Notes under the pieces: generated by a model
Told to the model about the DNA's origin: nothing
The model's database searches: none
The model's input: only the letters and a program-made list of their open reading frames with translations
In this document: one piece after another, positions 19,628-28,070 of the stretch
Layout: each line of letters begins with the position of its first letter
Numbering within the stretch: the stretch's first letter is position 1
Origin: Phycisphaerae bacterium
Lineage (GTDB): Bacteria; Planctomycetota; Phycisphaerae; UBA1845; Fen-1342
Length of the DNA stretch: 64,000 nt
Reading direction: 5' to 3'
Assembly (NCBI GenBank): GCA_028277645.1
Contig: JANQFV010000015.1
Location: 115,298-179,297 of the forward strand
Made by a program: the position numbers and the translations under genes

Positions 19628-22057
19628 TTGGCAGAGAAGAAAACTTCCAAGAAGACAACGCGCAAGAAGACGACCAGGAAGAAGGCCACCCGCAAGAAGA
19701 CGACGCGGGCGTCCAAAGCGGACGACACGACGGCAACTGCGAAGGAAACTACGCAGAAGAAGGTCGCCCGCAAGCGCGCGACGAAGAAGAAAACGAGCAC
19801 GCGCAAGCGTAGCACCAATAAGACCACCGATCGCACGGCCGTTTCCAAGAACGGCGCGACGCAAGTGGACGGCCCGTGGCGTGAAGAGGACGACGGCGCG
19901 ATTGTGATCGAGTTTCCGCCCGTCGCTCCATCGCCGTTCCTGGCTGTTGACGAACCTGCGCAAGATGCGCGGCAGAGCGAACCGGAAACATCCGTTGCCG
20001 TCCTCGACGAGCAGGTGGCCGATGCCGAAAGCGAAGCCGTCGACGATGCTACGATGGCAGATCTCGATGGGCCGGTAGATAAAGTCGACGCGCCCACGGT
20101 CGATGAGCGCACAGACATCGAGGACGAGGCGGAACTCACGCCCAGCCAGAAACGGCGACTTCGTCGGCGGCGCCGGCGCGGCGGTAGCCGCGCCGATGGT
20201 CCGGCTCCGGATACCGACGACACCGCAGACGATGAGGATGCCCGGGCGCTCGCGGCGGCTGAATTGATCGAGTCGGCCGAAGAACCGCTGGACGCGGCGG
20301 AAATCCTGGAAGACGACACACGGACCGTGGATGCGCCGGCCGACGATACAGACACTACCCCCGCAGAGGCGCCGGCACGCGGCAAGTCGCGGCGGCGCCG
20401 CCGCCGCGGACGACGTTCGACGGACTCGGACGTGGCCGATGAGCGCGAAGTCGAAGTTGCGGTCGAAGAGAAGCCGCGTCGCGGCAAACGGACCGAGAAA
20501 CGAGTAGCGGAGAAGGCTGACGCGAAGCGTGCCGATCGCGTGATGGTCATCAACGCCATTCCGAAGGAAGAATGCCGCATCGCAATCCTGGACCGCAACA
20601 AGCTCGAAGAGATCTACTTCGAGCGGGCCGCGGCAGAAAGCCACGTCGGGAATATCTACAAAGGTGTGGTGACGAACGTCGAGGCGAGCATTCAGGCTGC
20701 GTTCATCGACTTCGGGCAAGGGAAGAACGGCTTCCTGCACATCTCCGACCTGCACCCGCAATACTTCCCGGACGGGCACGGGCAGACGGAAAACGTGGGC
20801 CACAAGATGCCCCGCCGACACCGTCCACCCATTCAACGCTGCCTGAAGCGCGGACAGGAAGTGCTGGTGCAGGTAACCAAAGAAGGCATCGGCACGAAAG
20901 GGCCGACGCTCTCGACGTACCTGAGCATCCCCGGCCGCTTTCTCGTCATGATGCCCGGGATGCGGCGGCTGGGTGTGTCGCGACGCATTGAGGACGACGA
21001 GTCGCGTGACAGCCTCCGTGCGGTCCTGAACGATCTGGAACTGCCCGAGGGCATGGGTTTCATCGCCCGCACCGCGGCGCTCGATCGCACGAAGCGCGAG
21101 CTGCAAAGCGACCTGTCGTATCTCCAACGCCTGTGGCGGGCGGTCGAGAAGCGCATCAAGCGTGAGAAGCCGCCGTGTGAGCTCTACCGCGAGTCCGATC
21201 TCGTGATCCGGACGATTCGTGACGTCTTCACGAGCGACGTTCAGCAGATCATGGTGGACGATCCGGACGTGGCCGAGCGGGCCCGCGAGTTTCTCGCGAT
21301 CTTCAGCCCGCGCTCGCGCGACATGGTCACGTTGTACGACGAGCCGGCGCCGATCTTCCACAAGTACGGCATTGAAGCGGAACTGGAGCGCCTGCACTCG
21401 CGACACGTTCCGCTCAAGTCCGGCGGCTCGCTGGTCATCGATCAGACCGAGGCGCTCGTCGCCATTGACGTCAACAGCGGGCGTTTCCGGACCGAAGACG
21501 ATGCGGAGCAAACGGCGTACAAGATCAACGTGGAGGCGGCGGACGAGATTCCGCGGCAGCTACGCCTGCGTGACCTCGGTGGCGTGATCGTCTGTGATCT
21601 GATCGACATGCGTCTCGAAGCGCATCGGCGCGACATCGAGCGTCGCTTGATCCGCAATCTGAAGGAGCATAAAGAGCGGGCCAAGGTGCTGCGAATGAGC
21701 GCGTTCGGCATGATCGAGCTAACGCGACAACGCCAGCGGCCCAGCTTCACGCGCAGTGTGTATCAGGATTGCCGCCATTGCCGCGGCACGGGCCTGGTCA
21801 AGACGGTCGAGTCGGTCGCGCTGGATGTGATGCGGCTTATACAGCTCGCCGTTTCGCGCGAGCATATCAGCATGATCGAGGTATCAGTCTCGCCGGACGT
21901 GTCGTTCCTGCTGCAAAACCGCAAGCGGCGGCTGATCGCGAGTCTGGAGCAGGACTTCCGCAGGACGATTTCGATCCGCCCGGAAGTACACTTCAGCCTC
22001 GACCAAGTAGAGATACGCTGCACCGACGCGCGCGGGCGTGTTGTGCCACACACATAA
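19628..22057 (+). CDS. RNase E/G-family endoribonuclease with Lys-rich N-terminal tail
   Basis: Single-strand-specific endonuclease for rRNA maturation and mRNA decay. Residues ~1-70 are a histone-H1-like tail of KKTTRKK and RKKATRKK repeats. Residues ~70-300 are acidic and low-complexity, with arginine blocks (RRRRRRG). The catalytic core starts near residue 305 with an S1 domain (SHVGNIYKGVVTNVEASIQA), the DNase I-like subdomain with metal ligands D614 (LVAIDVNSGRF) and D657 (VIVCDLIDM), and the Zn-link CRHCRGTG (C715, C718). There is no long C-terminal scaffold; the disordered extension is at the N-terminus instead. Start TTG at 19628 has GAGGAA upstream and lies 2 bp after the DUF2344 stop. 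Overall similarity fits RNase G/E; the tail is the odd part. Confidence 0.92.
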   Translation: MAEKKTSKKTTRKKTTRKKATRKKTTRASKADDTTATAKETTQKKVARKRATKKKTSTRKRSTNKTTDRTAVSKNGATQVDGPWREEDDGAIVIEFPPVAPSPFLAVDEPAQDARQSEPETSVAVLDEQVADAESEAVDDATMADLDGPVDKVDAPTVDERTDIEDEAELTPSQKRRLRRRRRRGGSRADGPAPDTDDTADDEDARALAAAELIESAEEPLDAAEILEDDTRTVDAPADDTDTTPAEAPARGKSRRRRRRGRRSTDSDVADEREVEVAVEEKPRRGKRTEKRVAEKADAKRADRVMVINAIPKEECRIAILDRNKLEEIYFERAAAESHVGNIYKGVVTNVEASIQAAFIDFGQGKNGFLHISDLHPQYFPDGHGQTENVGHKMPRRHRPPIQRCLKRGQEVLVQVTKEGIGTKGPTLSTYLSIPGRFLVMMPGMRRLGVSRRIEDDESRDSLRAVLNDLELPEGMGFIARTAALDRTKRELQSDLSYLQRLWRAVEKRIKREKPPCELYRESDLVIRTIRDVFTSDVQQIMVDDPDVAERAREFLAIFSPRSRDMVTLYDEPAPIFHKYGIEAELERLHSRHVPLKSGGSLVIDQTEALVAIDVNSGRFRTEDDAEQTAYKINVEAADEIPRQLRLRDLGGVIVCDLIDMRLEAHRRDIERRLIRNLKEHKERAKVLRMSAFGMIELTRQRQRPSFTRSVYQDCRHCRGTGLVKTVESVALDVMRLIQLAVSREHISMIEVSVSPDVSFLLQNRKRRLIASLEQDFRRTISIRPEVHFSLDQVEIRCTDARGRVVPHT

Positions 22058-22073
22058 TTCGTCAGGAGCGCGA

Positions 22074-23060
22074 ATGGACTCCCGGGATCTCGGCGAAGCA
22101 CTGCCGCGGCTGGTAGCCCGGATTGTCAAGGGCTACTTGCCGGAGAAGCGGACACAGCACATCGATCGCGCGCACCTTCCGTCGCGCGCCAAGATCGTCA
22201 ACATCTGCGACCTGCTGCTCGAGCTGACGTACCCGGGCTTCATCGGGCGCACGGATCTGACGCTGCACAACATCAGCTATCACGTTGGCGAGTTGCTGCC
22301 GCGGCTCTGGGAACTACTCACCGACCAGATCACACAGTGTCTGTGTCACGATTACGAATCGCCGGAGCCGTTGACCAAACGAGACCAGCCCCCCTGCCGG
22401 GACGACGCAGCGCGGCTGGCGACCGAGTTCGTCGAGCGTATCCCTGAGATTCGCTATGTCCTGGCCGATGACGTGCAAGCTGCGTACGACGGCGATCCCG
22501 CGGCGCTCAATGCTGCCGAGGTCATTCTCGCATACCCCGGCGCGGTGGCGATCACGATTCACCGCTATGCACACGAGCTGTATCAGCGCGACGTGCCGTT
22601 CATGCCGCGGATCATGTCGGAGCACGCGCATCAGCTCACCGGCATCGACATCCACCCCGGGGCCCGCATTGGACGCTCGTTCTTCATCGATCACGGTACG
22701 GGCGTCGTGATTGGTGAGACGACCGACATCGGCGACAACGTGAAGGTCTATCAGGGCGTCACGCTCGGCGCGCTGTCGTTCCCCAAGGACGAACGCGGCC
22801 GCCTTATCCGTGGGCACAAACGCCACCCGACCGTGGGCAACAACGTCACGATTTATGCGAACGCGATCGTGCTGGGCGGCGACACGGTTCTGGGTGACGG
22901 CTGTATCGTTGGCGGATCAGTCTTTCTGACACGCAGCGTCGAGCCGGGACATCAGGTATCGATCACGCCGCCGGTGCTGCGTGTACGGCCGCCTCGCCAG
23001 GGTGGGCCAACGCCGGGCAAGACTCCGGCTGGTGGTTCCGCCGGTGCGCAGGATGGGTGA
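22074..23060 (+). CDS. cysE: Serine O-acetyltransferase (EpsC-type, long form)
   Basis: Transfers acetyl from acetyl-CoA to L-serine, making O-acetylserine for cysteine synthesis. The N-terminal helical domain (residues ~1-190) leads into a left-handed beta-helix of hexapeptide repeats (IDIHPGARIGRSFFIDHGTG, VVIGETTDIGDNVKVYQGVT, NNVTIYANAIVLGGDTVLGD, GCIVGGSVFLTRSVEPG). The His-Asp-type active centre is in FFIDHGTGVVIGE. ATG at 22074 has AGGAG 5 nt upstream and lies 16 bp after the RNase gene. The normal family end would be near VLRVRPPRQ; the last ~20 residues (GGPTPGKTPAGGSAGAQDG) look like read-through into unrelated sequence, probably a later join with the remnants that follow. Confidence 0.9.
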   Translation: MDSRDLGEALPRLVARIVKGYLPEKRTQHIDRAHLPSRAKIVNICDLLLELTYPGFIGRTDLTLHNISYHVGELLPRLWELLTDQITQCLCHDYESPEPLTKRDQPPCRDDAARLATEFVERIPEIRYVLADDVQAAYDGDPAALNAAEVILAYPGAVAITIHRYAHELYQRDVPFMPRIMSEHAHQLTGIDIHPGARIGRSFFIDHGTGVVIGETTDIGDNVKVYQGVTLGALSFPKDERGRLIRGHKRHPTVGNNVTIYANAIVLGGDTVLGDGCIVGGSVFLTRSVEPGHQVSITPPVLRVRPPRQGGPTPGKTPAGGSAGAQDG

Positions 23061-23204
23061 CGTCTGCACGGTGCCGTACAGCACCGTGCGGGCCATCCGG
23101 TTCCCGTTGTCGTCGTACTCGTAATACACCCACTCCGTGTAGTCCGACGTCGAATTCGCCAGGGCCCGCGCTTCCAGCGCATCAGCGTTCAGCTCCAGCA
23201 GGTT
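23061..23204 (-). pseudogene. RHS/YD-repeat protein remnant
   Basis: On the minus strand the frame reads ALANSTSDYTEWVYYEYDDN followed by GNRMARTVLYGTVQT. This is a recognisable YD (RHS) repeat preceded by LLELNADALEA. There is no start, signal or remainder of an RHS protein, and the frame runs straight into sequence antisense to cysE. RHS proteins are large polymorphic toxins or surface proteins, so this is a fragment left by rearrangement. The residual homology boundary is estimated by eye. Confidence 0.45.
23066..23089 (+). terminator. Perfect 9-bp hairpin just after cysE
   Basis: GCACGGTGC (23066-23074) and GCACCGTGC (23081-23089) form a perfect stem with a 6-nt loop, beginning 5 bp after the serine acetyltransferase stop. 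There is no T-run, so intrinsic termination is doubtful; it could stabilise the operon mRNA 3' end or be coincidental within the RHS remnant that overlaps it. Confidence 0.35.
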
Positions 23205-23216
23205 CCCCACACCCAC

Positions 23217-23477
23217 CACAAACTGCGGCACGAAGAACATCGCCACCGACGCGTGCAGCAGACCGTACTCAAGGCCGGGGCGCGGTTGGTGCAGCACGCG
23301 CGGCGTGTGATCGTGGACGCGGCCCAGGCGGCGGGCGTGCTGTGGAATCGGTTGCTGGATCGCGTGCAGCGCTGGTGGCGGCCGTCGCGTTCGGCCGCGG
23401 GCCCGCGCGGTGTGCCGAGCCAGTGGGGGCGATCGCCGCCGCGGCATGCGCATCTGTGCCTCGTGCTCCGCGAGTGA
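23217..23477 (+). pseudogene. Transposase C-terminal remnant (IS1380/IS4-like)
   Basis: The plus-strand frame reads LRHEEHRHRRVQQTVLKAGA, then RLVQHARRVIVDAAQAAGVL and WNRLLDRVQRWW before a stop. The 'GARLV.HARRV' pattern with a following helix and aromatic end is what DDE transposases of the IS1380/IS4 group show at their C-terminus. Nothing upstream supplies the DDE core, and no inverted repeats or target duplication were found. It abuts the RHS remnant on the other strand, so 23061-23590 looks like accumulated debris. The last ~110 bp (23480-23590) shows nothing recognisable. Confidence 0.45.
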
Positions 23478-23695
23478 CTTCCCTGACAACCCGGCGTTCG
23501 GCGCACTCCCCGACCCCGTGCGTGCTGTGGGGGTAGGGGGCGGTCTCGCACGACCCCGGTCCCCCGCGGCTTTCGCCGCCTCCCACACACCTGATTCGTC
23601 CTTGAAGGGGCCCGAACCCGCTCGTTATGCTACCAATGCTGGGTTGGTGAATAATCCCGGGTGGGTGCTAGTCTTGCAGAGTGGAGGACACGATC

Positions 23696-25507
23696 ATGCG
23701 AACGGGGCTTTCTATTCTTGCGGTTTGCACAGGGCTGGTTGGGGCGGCGAACACGGTAGCGGAGACGGTTGTAGGTGGGGTGATCTGCTCGGACACGACG
23801 TGGACCACGGCGGGTAGCCCATACACGGTGTCGGTTGTCGCAGGAGGAACGGTGGTCGTGTGCTGTGATACGACGTTGGCTATCGAACCGGATGTGCACG
23901 TGCGCTTTGAGACGGGTCTGTCGTTGCGCGTGGCGGGGACACTGATTGCGCGCGGTACGGAACAACAGCCGATTGTGTTTACGTCTGACCAGCCGACGCC
24001 CGCGGCAGGCGACTGGGGGCGAGTCGAATTTCTGGACCAGGCTGAGGATGCCGAGTTTGACGCGACTGGCGGCTATGTGAGCGGCTGCATCCTGGAGCAC
24101 TGTTCCGTCGAGTATGCGGGGGCTGATAACTACGGGGCGATCAATGTGAATGGGGCGGCGCCGTTCGTGAGCCACTGCGAGGTACGCGACAGCTTGAAAT
24201 ACGGCATCTACGTCTACGGTGCGCCGCCGATGCGTATCGAGAGCTGCGATGTGCATGACAACGGCGGTAACGGGATATGGTTCTACAACAGCGGAGGTAA
24301 CACGCTGGTGGACAACATCGTCCGCCGCAACGGCGATAGTCACGGCGGCGGCATCCGGGGCGGCTGGGGCAGCGGTTCGAACGTGCTCGTCGGAAACACG
24401 ATCCAAGAGAACAGCGCTGAATCGTACGGGGGTGGAGTGTTCTTCCAGTCGGGCAGCAACACACTGCGGGGCAACGCGATCAACGCCAATTCGGCCGGCT
24501 ACGGTGGTGGAATCGCGCTTGACTATTCCAGCGACAACTTGGTGTTCGAGAACGACATCAGCGGGAATACGGCCAGTCATTACGGCGGCGGCATTCAATT
24601 TCGCTTCAGCGATCGAAACGCCGTGGGATTGAACACCTTCGCCGCGAACACCTGTGGGTTGGATGGAGGTGCGATCGAATTCAACGAAAGTGAGCGCAAC
24701 GTGTTCAACGGGAACGTCGTCCGCGGAAACAGCACTGCGGGCGATGGCGGCGCGGTTGCGGCACACAATTGTCGCGGAAATACGCTCAGCGGCTGCACGT
24801 TTGAGGGCAATTCCGCCGGGTCCAAAGGCGGGGCCGTGTGTGGCTATGGCACGGACATGAGCGTCGTGAACTGCATCTTCTACGGGAACTCGGCGGCGCA
24901 GGGGCCGGAGGCAGCCTTCTATGAATACGTCCTGGAGCCGTCAACCGTCATGGTCGCTCATTCTGCTGTGTTCGGCGGGCCAGATAAGATCCACGTGGAC
25001 CCGAACTGCACGCTGGAGTGGCGTGCGAGCAATGTTGTCGCCGACCCGCTCCTGGTGGACCCGGGCAGCGGTAATCTCAGGCTGGGCGCGGGATCACCCT
25101 GTATCGACGCCGGTGACGATTTCGCCGTTGCGCGTGATCCCATGGACCTCGATGATGATGGTTGCGTCATGGATCGTCAGCCGATCGACATGGACGGGAA
25201 CAACCGCTTTCATGACGACGCGATTGCGGATACGGGCGTGGCGACGTACTGGCACGATTGCGTCGACATGGGGGCGTACGAGTTCGGCTCGACGCCGACG
25301 GTGCCCGATAGCCCATGCTTTGGGGATCTGAATTGCGACGGCGTCGCGGACTTCAGCGACATCAATGCCTTCGTGTTAGCGCTTGTCGACCCGGAAGGCT
25401 ACGAAGACCAGTACCCGAACTGCGATATCCTGAATGCGGATGTCGGCGAGAATGGCGCCTCCGGGTTTGACGATATCAATGCGTTCGTGAGCCTGTTGAC
25501 GAGTTAG
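23696..25507 (+). CDS. Secreted parallel beta-helix repeat protein with C-terminal DIN-F module
   Basis: Signal peptide (TGLSILAVCTGLVGAANTVA) then a right-handed beta-helix (residues ~130-430) of NosD/pectate-lyase-like coils: GNTLVDNIVRRNGDSHGGGI, SNTLRGNAINANSAGYGGGI, ERNVFNGNVVRGNSTAGDGG. These are often carbohydrate- or surface-binding scaffolds; no catalytic residues are assignable. A polymorphic outer-membrane-type region (GNLRLGAGSPCIDAGDD) follows. The last ~62 residues (from 25322) are the module GDLNCDGVADFSDINAFVLA with its second half FDDINAFVSLLTS. ATG at 23696 has GGAGGA 7 nt upstream; a GTG at 23681 overlaps that site and is rejected. It is monocistronic in appearance. Confidence 0.87.
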   Translation: MRTGLSILAVCTGLVGAANTVAETVVGGVICSDTTWTTAGSPYTVSVVAGGTVVVCCDTTLAIEPDVHVRFETGLSLRVAGTLIARGTEQQPIVFTSDQPTPAAGDWGRVEFLDQAEDAEFDATGGYVSGCILEHCSVEYAGADNYGAINVNGAAPFVSHCEVRDSLKYGIYVYGAPPMRIESCDVHDNGGNGIWFYNSGGNTLVDNIVRRNGDSHGGGIRGGWGSGSNVLVGNTIQENSAESYGGGVFFQSGSNTLRGNAINANSAGYGGGIALDYSSDNLVFENDISGNTASHYGGGIQFRFSDRNAVGLNTFAANTCGLDGGAIEFNESERNVFNGNVVRGNSTAGDGGAVAAHNCRGNTLSGCTFEGNSAGSKGGAVCGYGTDMSVVNCIFYGNSAAQGPEAAFYEYVLEPSTVMVAHSAVFGGPDKIHVDPNCTLEWRASNVVADPLLVDPGSGNLRLGAGSPCIDAGDDFAVARDPMDLDDDGCVMDRQPIDMDGNNRFHDDAIADTGVATYWHDCVDMGAYEFGSTPTVPDSPCFGDLNCDGVADFSDINAFVLALVDPEGYEDQYPNCDILNADVGENGASGFDDINAFVSLLTS

Positions 25508-25522
25508 GTTCTGCACGATCCA

Positions 25523-25648
25523 GTGCTGCCGGCGTCATCATTCTACGCGTGGCGGCGGAAGTTGCGGGACGCCGGGGCTTCGTACGAGACGGGCAGGTCC
25601 CCAACGCCGTTTGCCGAGATGCGGGTGACGCCGGAACCGGATTCGGCG
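25523..25648 (+). pseudogene. IS66-type TnpA remnant
   Basis: The frame reads MLPASSFYAWRRKLRDAGAS and, a little later, TPFAEMRVTPEPDSA. 'SSFY.WRRKLR' followed by a 'F.e.rV' strand is the signature of the small TnpA accessory protein of IS66 elements. The N-terminal HTH is missing, and no TnpB or TnpC transposase follows, so this is a fragment. The frame stays open to 25819 without recognisable content. Confidence 0.45.
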
Positions 25649-25983
25649 ATTGATCATGGTGCGCTTGACATAATAGGGACAGCCACCACCATTATTCGGG
25701 AGCTTTCCGATATCCGACAGCACCTGTGGTCGTCCATTGCCGAACGCCATCATACCGTGCCGCCGTCGAAGACGCGGCTGGGCTCCGCGGACGCAAAGGA
25801 AGCCTGGTCGCACCGATGATGGAGTGTGGGGCGGCCGTAGTCGTCACTCGCGGTGGTGCGAGAGATCTGCACTCGAGGCGTTGCGCGTGCGCGCAGACCA
25901 CTCCCGGCTGCGCTCGTCGAAATGACAAGCGGGGCAGGTGGTCGAAATGCCGCGCCCCCCCTGCTCCGCCCCCCGAGAGTACA
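25649..25983. other. Intergenic, no supported gene; possible half-copy of the dispersed palindrome
   Basis: Several overlapping short frames are open on the plus strand, but none has a ribosome-binding site or recognisable content. The segment GCTGCGCTCGTCGAAATGAC (25909-25928) resembles the right arm of the ~92-bp palindrome family (compare 45935-45951), without a left arm nearby. It is probably decayed mobile or repeat DNA. Confidence 0.35.
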
Positions 25984-26550
25984 TCAGACTTCCATGATCT
26001 CTTTGGATTTCTCGTCGACCAGCTTGTCGATCTGCTTGCAGTAGTCGTCGGTCAGCTTCTGCACCTTCTCCTGGCCGTTCTTCGCGTCGTCCTCGGTGAC
26101 CGTCTTGGCCTTTTGCTCGGAGTCGAGAACCTTGTTCGCATCGCGGCGGGCGTTGCGGACCGAGACCTTCTGTTGCTCGCCCAGTTGCTTCACGCGCTGC
26201 ACGAGCGCCTGGCGGCGTTCGCCAGAGAGCGCCGGCACCGGCAGGCGAACCATCTTTCCGTCGTTCTGCGGGTTGATGCCGAGCTCGCTCTTGTCAATTG
26301 CACGGGCGATGTCCTTCAGTGTGCTCGGATCAAACGGCTTGATCACGATCACATTTCCCTCCGCCACCGCGAGATTGGCCAGCTCCTTCAGCCCCATGGT
26401 GGAGCCGTAGGACTCGACGTCGACCTTGAGCCCCTCCACGAGCGCGGTCGATGCGCGTCCGGTTCGCACGCCGCGGAGTTCCTGCCGCAGAAACTCCGTG
26501 GCCTTGTCCATCTGGTCCTCGGCTTCGAGCAACACGTCATCGACTGGCAT
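25984..26550 (-). CDS. frr: Ribosome recycling factor
   Basis: Splits post-termination ribosomes with EF-G. The tRNA-mimicking fold is evident: EFLRQELRGVRTGRASTALV, LANLAVAEGNVIVIKPFDPS, LGINPQNDGKMVRLPVPALS, GERRQALVQRVKQLGEQQKV and VRNARRDANKVL. 188 aa from ATG at 26550, which has AGGAGG 6 nt upstream; a longer in-frame extension upstream is not expected for the family. It is usually next to pyrH and tsf; here it stands alone, diverging from the epimerase gene. Confidence 0.95.
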   Translation of the reverse strand: MPVDDVLLEAEDQMDKATEFLRQELRGVRTGRASTALVEGLKVDVESYGSTMGLKELANLAVAEGNVIVIKPFDPSTLKDIARAIDKSELGINPQNDGKMVRLPVPALSGERRQALVQRVKQLGEQQKVSVRNARRDANKVLDSEQKAKTVTEDDAKNGQEKVQKLTDDYCKQIDKLVDEKSKEIMEV

Positions 26551-26806
26551 TGACCGCCTCCTGCGTCCGGCTACCCGCGAAATCACTGTCGAACACGCCA
26601 AGATAGCCGCGGTCGCGTGACACCACAACCGCCGCCTAGTTGCTTCGGGCGCGCGCACGGCCCTCCGCCAGTCACGTTCGATGCTTCAGGGTCGAAACCG
26701 GGAGCGCTTAATTGCCGATAGTACTTTGTGTCAGGCTACGGAGACGCCAAGCCGGCACGCCCATCGAACAGGGAATTCACGGCGATCAGGCAAAGGAGCG
26801 CAGCCG

Positions 26807-27802
26807 ATGGCAAGCATTTTCATCACGGGTGCGGAGGGTTTTGCAGGTCGTCAACTGGTGCGTCTACTGCGTCAGAACCGCTACGACGTCGTCGCCGGCG
26901 TACGCAATCGGGCGCGTAAGCTGGCGTTCGAGAAGCAGCAGATTCCCGCCCTGGTGTGCGACGTTACCGATCCAATTAACGTCGCGCGGGCGATCGCCAG
27001 CGTGCGGCCCACCGGCGTGGTACACTTGGCGGGCGTCGTCGGCACACACCCATCCGCCGCGAACCCGCTGTACGCTTACCAGTCGATTGTCAGCTCGTGT
27101 GCACACGTACTCGACGGCGTGCGACGCGCTGTACCGCGCGCCCGCGTGCTGCTCGTGAGTTCCGCGGACGTTTATGGAACCAGCGCAACGGATGGTAGCC
27201 CGCTATCCGAAGACGCGCCGCTACAGCCGATCAGCACGTTTGGCTCGCTCAAACGTGCTGCGGAGAACATCGCCCATACGTACTACCGGGATTACCACAT
27301 CGACGTTTCGATTGCGCGTCCGTTCAGCTATACCGGTCCGAAGCAGCCGGAACATTTCTTCCTGGGTGCAGTAGCACAACGTTTGGCCAACTGGAACCCA
27401 AGCGTGGACGGACGCGAGTTACTGCTGCCCGACCTCGACTGCCAGCGCGACTGGCTGCACGTAAACGATGTCGTCGCCGCGTACGACATCCTGCTCCAGA
27501 ACGGAAAGCCGAACGAGACATACAACGTCTGTTCGGGCGCGACACACTCCTGCCGCGACATGGTGGCGAAGATGGTGTCACAGTTCGGCTTGGATATTCA
27601 GCTTGCCGATTTCGAGGACGGATCGGACGGGGACACGCTGCCCACACTGCGGGGCGATTCGAGCAAGCTGCGCCATGACTTCAACTGGCAGCCACAGCAT
27701 TCCGTCGAGGACGCGGTTCGGGAGCTGGTTGCGAGTTATCGGGCAGGGAAGCCCGAGCACGCAATGCCGCCGCAGACGCCGATCAGCACGTACTCGAACT
27801 GA
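26807..27802 (+). CDS. NAD-dependent sugar epimerase/dehydratase (extended SDR)
   Basis: Extended short-chain dehydrogenase acting on a nucleotide sugar, with closest overall resemblance to the GDP-mannose dehydratase/RmlD-like branch. Rossmann motif GAEGFAGRQLVRLL (residues 8-21), VVHLAGVVGTHPS, LLVSSADVYGTSA, and the active-site segment TFGSLKRAAENIA. In this last segment the usual catalytic Tyr of YxxxK is Phe (F145), while Lys149 is kept. Substrate-binding segments include RPFSYTGPKQPEHFFLG and RDWLHVNDVVAAY. ATG at 26807 has AAAGGAG upstream. Either the protein has lost the Tyr-dependent chemistry or another residue replaces it. Tandem palindromes follow the stop. Confidence 0.85.
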   Translation: MASIFITGAEGFAGRQLVRLLRQNRYDVVAGVRNRARKLAFEKQQIPALVCDVTDPINVARAIASVRPTGVVHLAGVVGTHPSAANPLYAYQSIVSSCAHVLDGVRRAVPRARVLLVSSADVYGTSATDGSPLSEDAPLQPISTFGSLKRAAENIAHTYYRDYHIDVSIARPFSYTGPKQPEHFFLGAVAQRLANWNPSVDGRELLLPDLDCQRDWLHVNDVVAAYDILLQNGKPNETYNVCSGATHSCRDMVAKMVSQFGLDIQLADFEDGSDGDTLPTLRGDSSKLRHDFNWQPQHSVEDAVRELVASYRAGKPEHAMPPQTPISTYSN

Positions 27803-27830
27803 AGACGGTTCGTAGCGCGACGTTCCGGCG

Positions 27831-27888
27831 GTGCCACTGCTCTTGAGCAGTGTAACCCGCACACGCCACTGCTCAAGAGCAGTGGCAC
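27831..27888. repeat. Tandem CACTGCTC palindromes
   Basis: Palindrome 1 is CACTGCTCTTGAGCAGTG (27835-27852). Palindrome 2 spans 27865-27886, with the same arms and two extra base pairs around an AA centre. The outer arms GTGCCACTGCTC (27831-27842) and GAGCAGTGGCAC (27877-27888) also pair, so alternative nested folds exist. It sits between the epimerase stop and rpsP. No T-run follows in either direction. This may be a REP-like element or an mRNA 3'-stabilising structure. Confidence 0.75.
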
Positions 27889-28070
27889 AATGCACGTGCC
27901 GTGCGCGGTTTCGGGCGTCTCGGGGAATTCTCCCCAATAAACGCAACTCCGGACCTTGGCAGCAGTTCACGATGCCCATATACTGTGGGGCTCCGCGTTG
28001 CAGTGGCGCGACGCGGGGACTTCCGGACCGCGCGGTTCGCCCCGTCGGTCCCCAGCGGAGAGATGCCCGC

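Noticed and set aside
19598..21511. A 637-codon minus-strand open frame opposite RNase E/G
   Set aside because: Shadow frame produced by third-position GC bias; the plus strand encodes RNase motifs.
23057..23536. A 159-codon plus-strand frame after cysE
   Set aside because: Different frame from the transposase remnant; Arg/Pro/Ala-rich shadow with no domain.
25726..26553. A 275-codon plus-strand frame
   Set aside because: Most of it is antisense to frr, which is certain.
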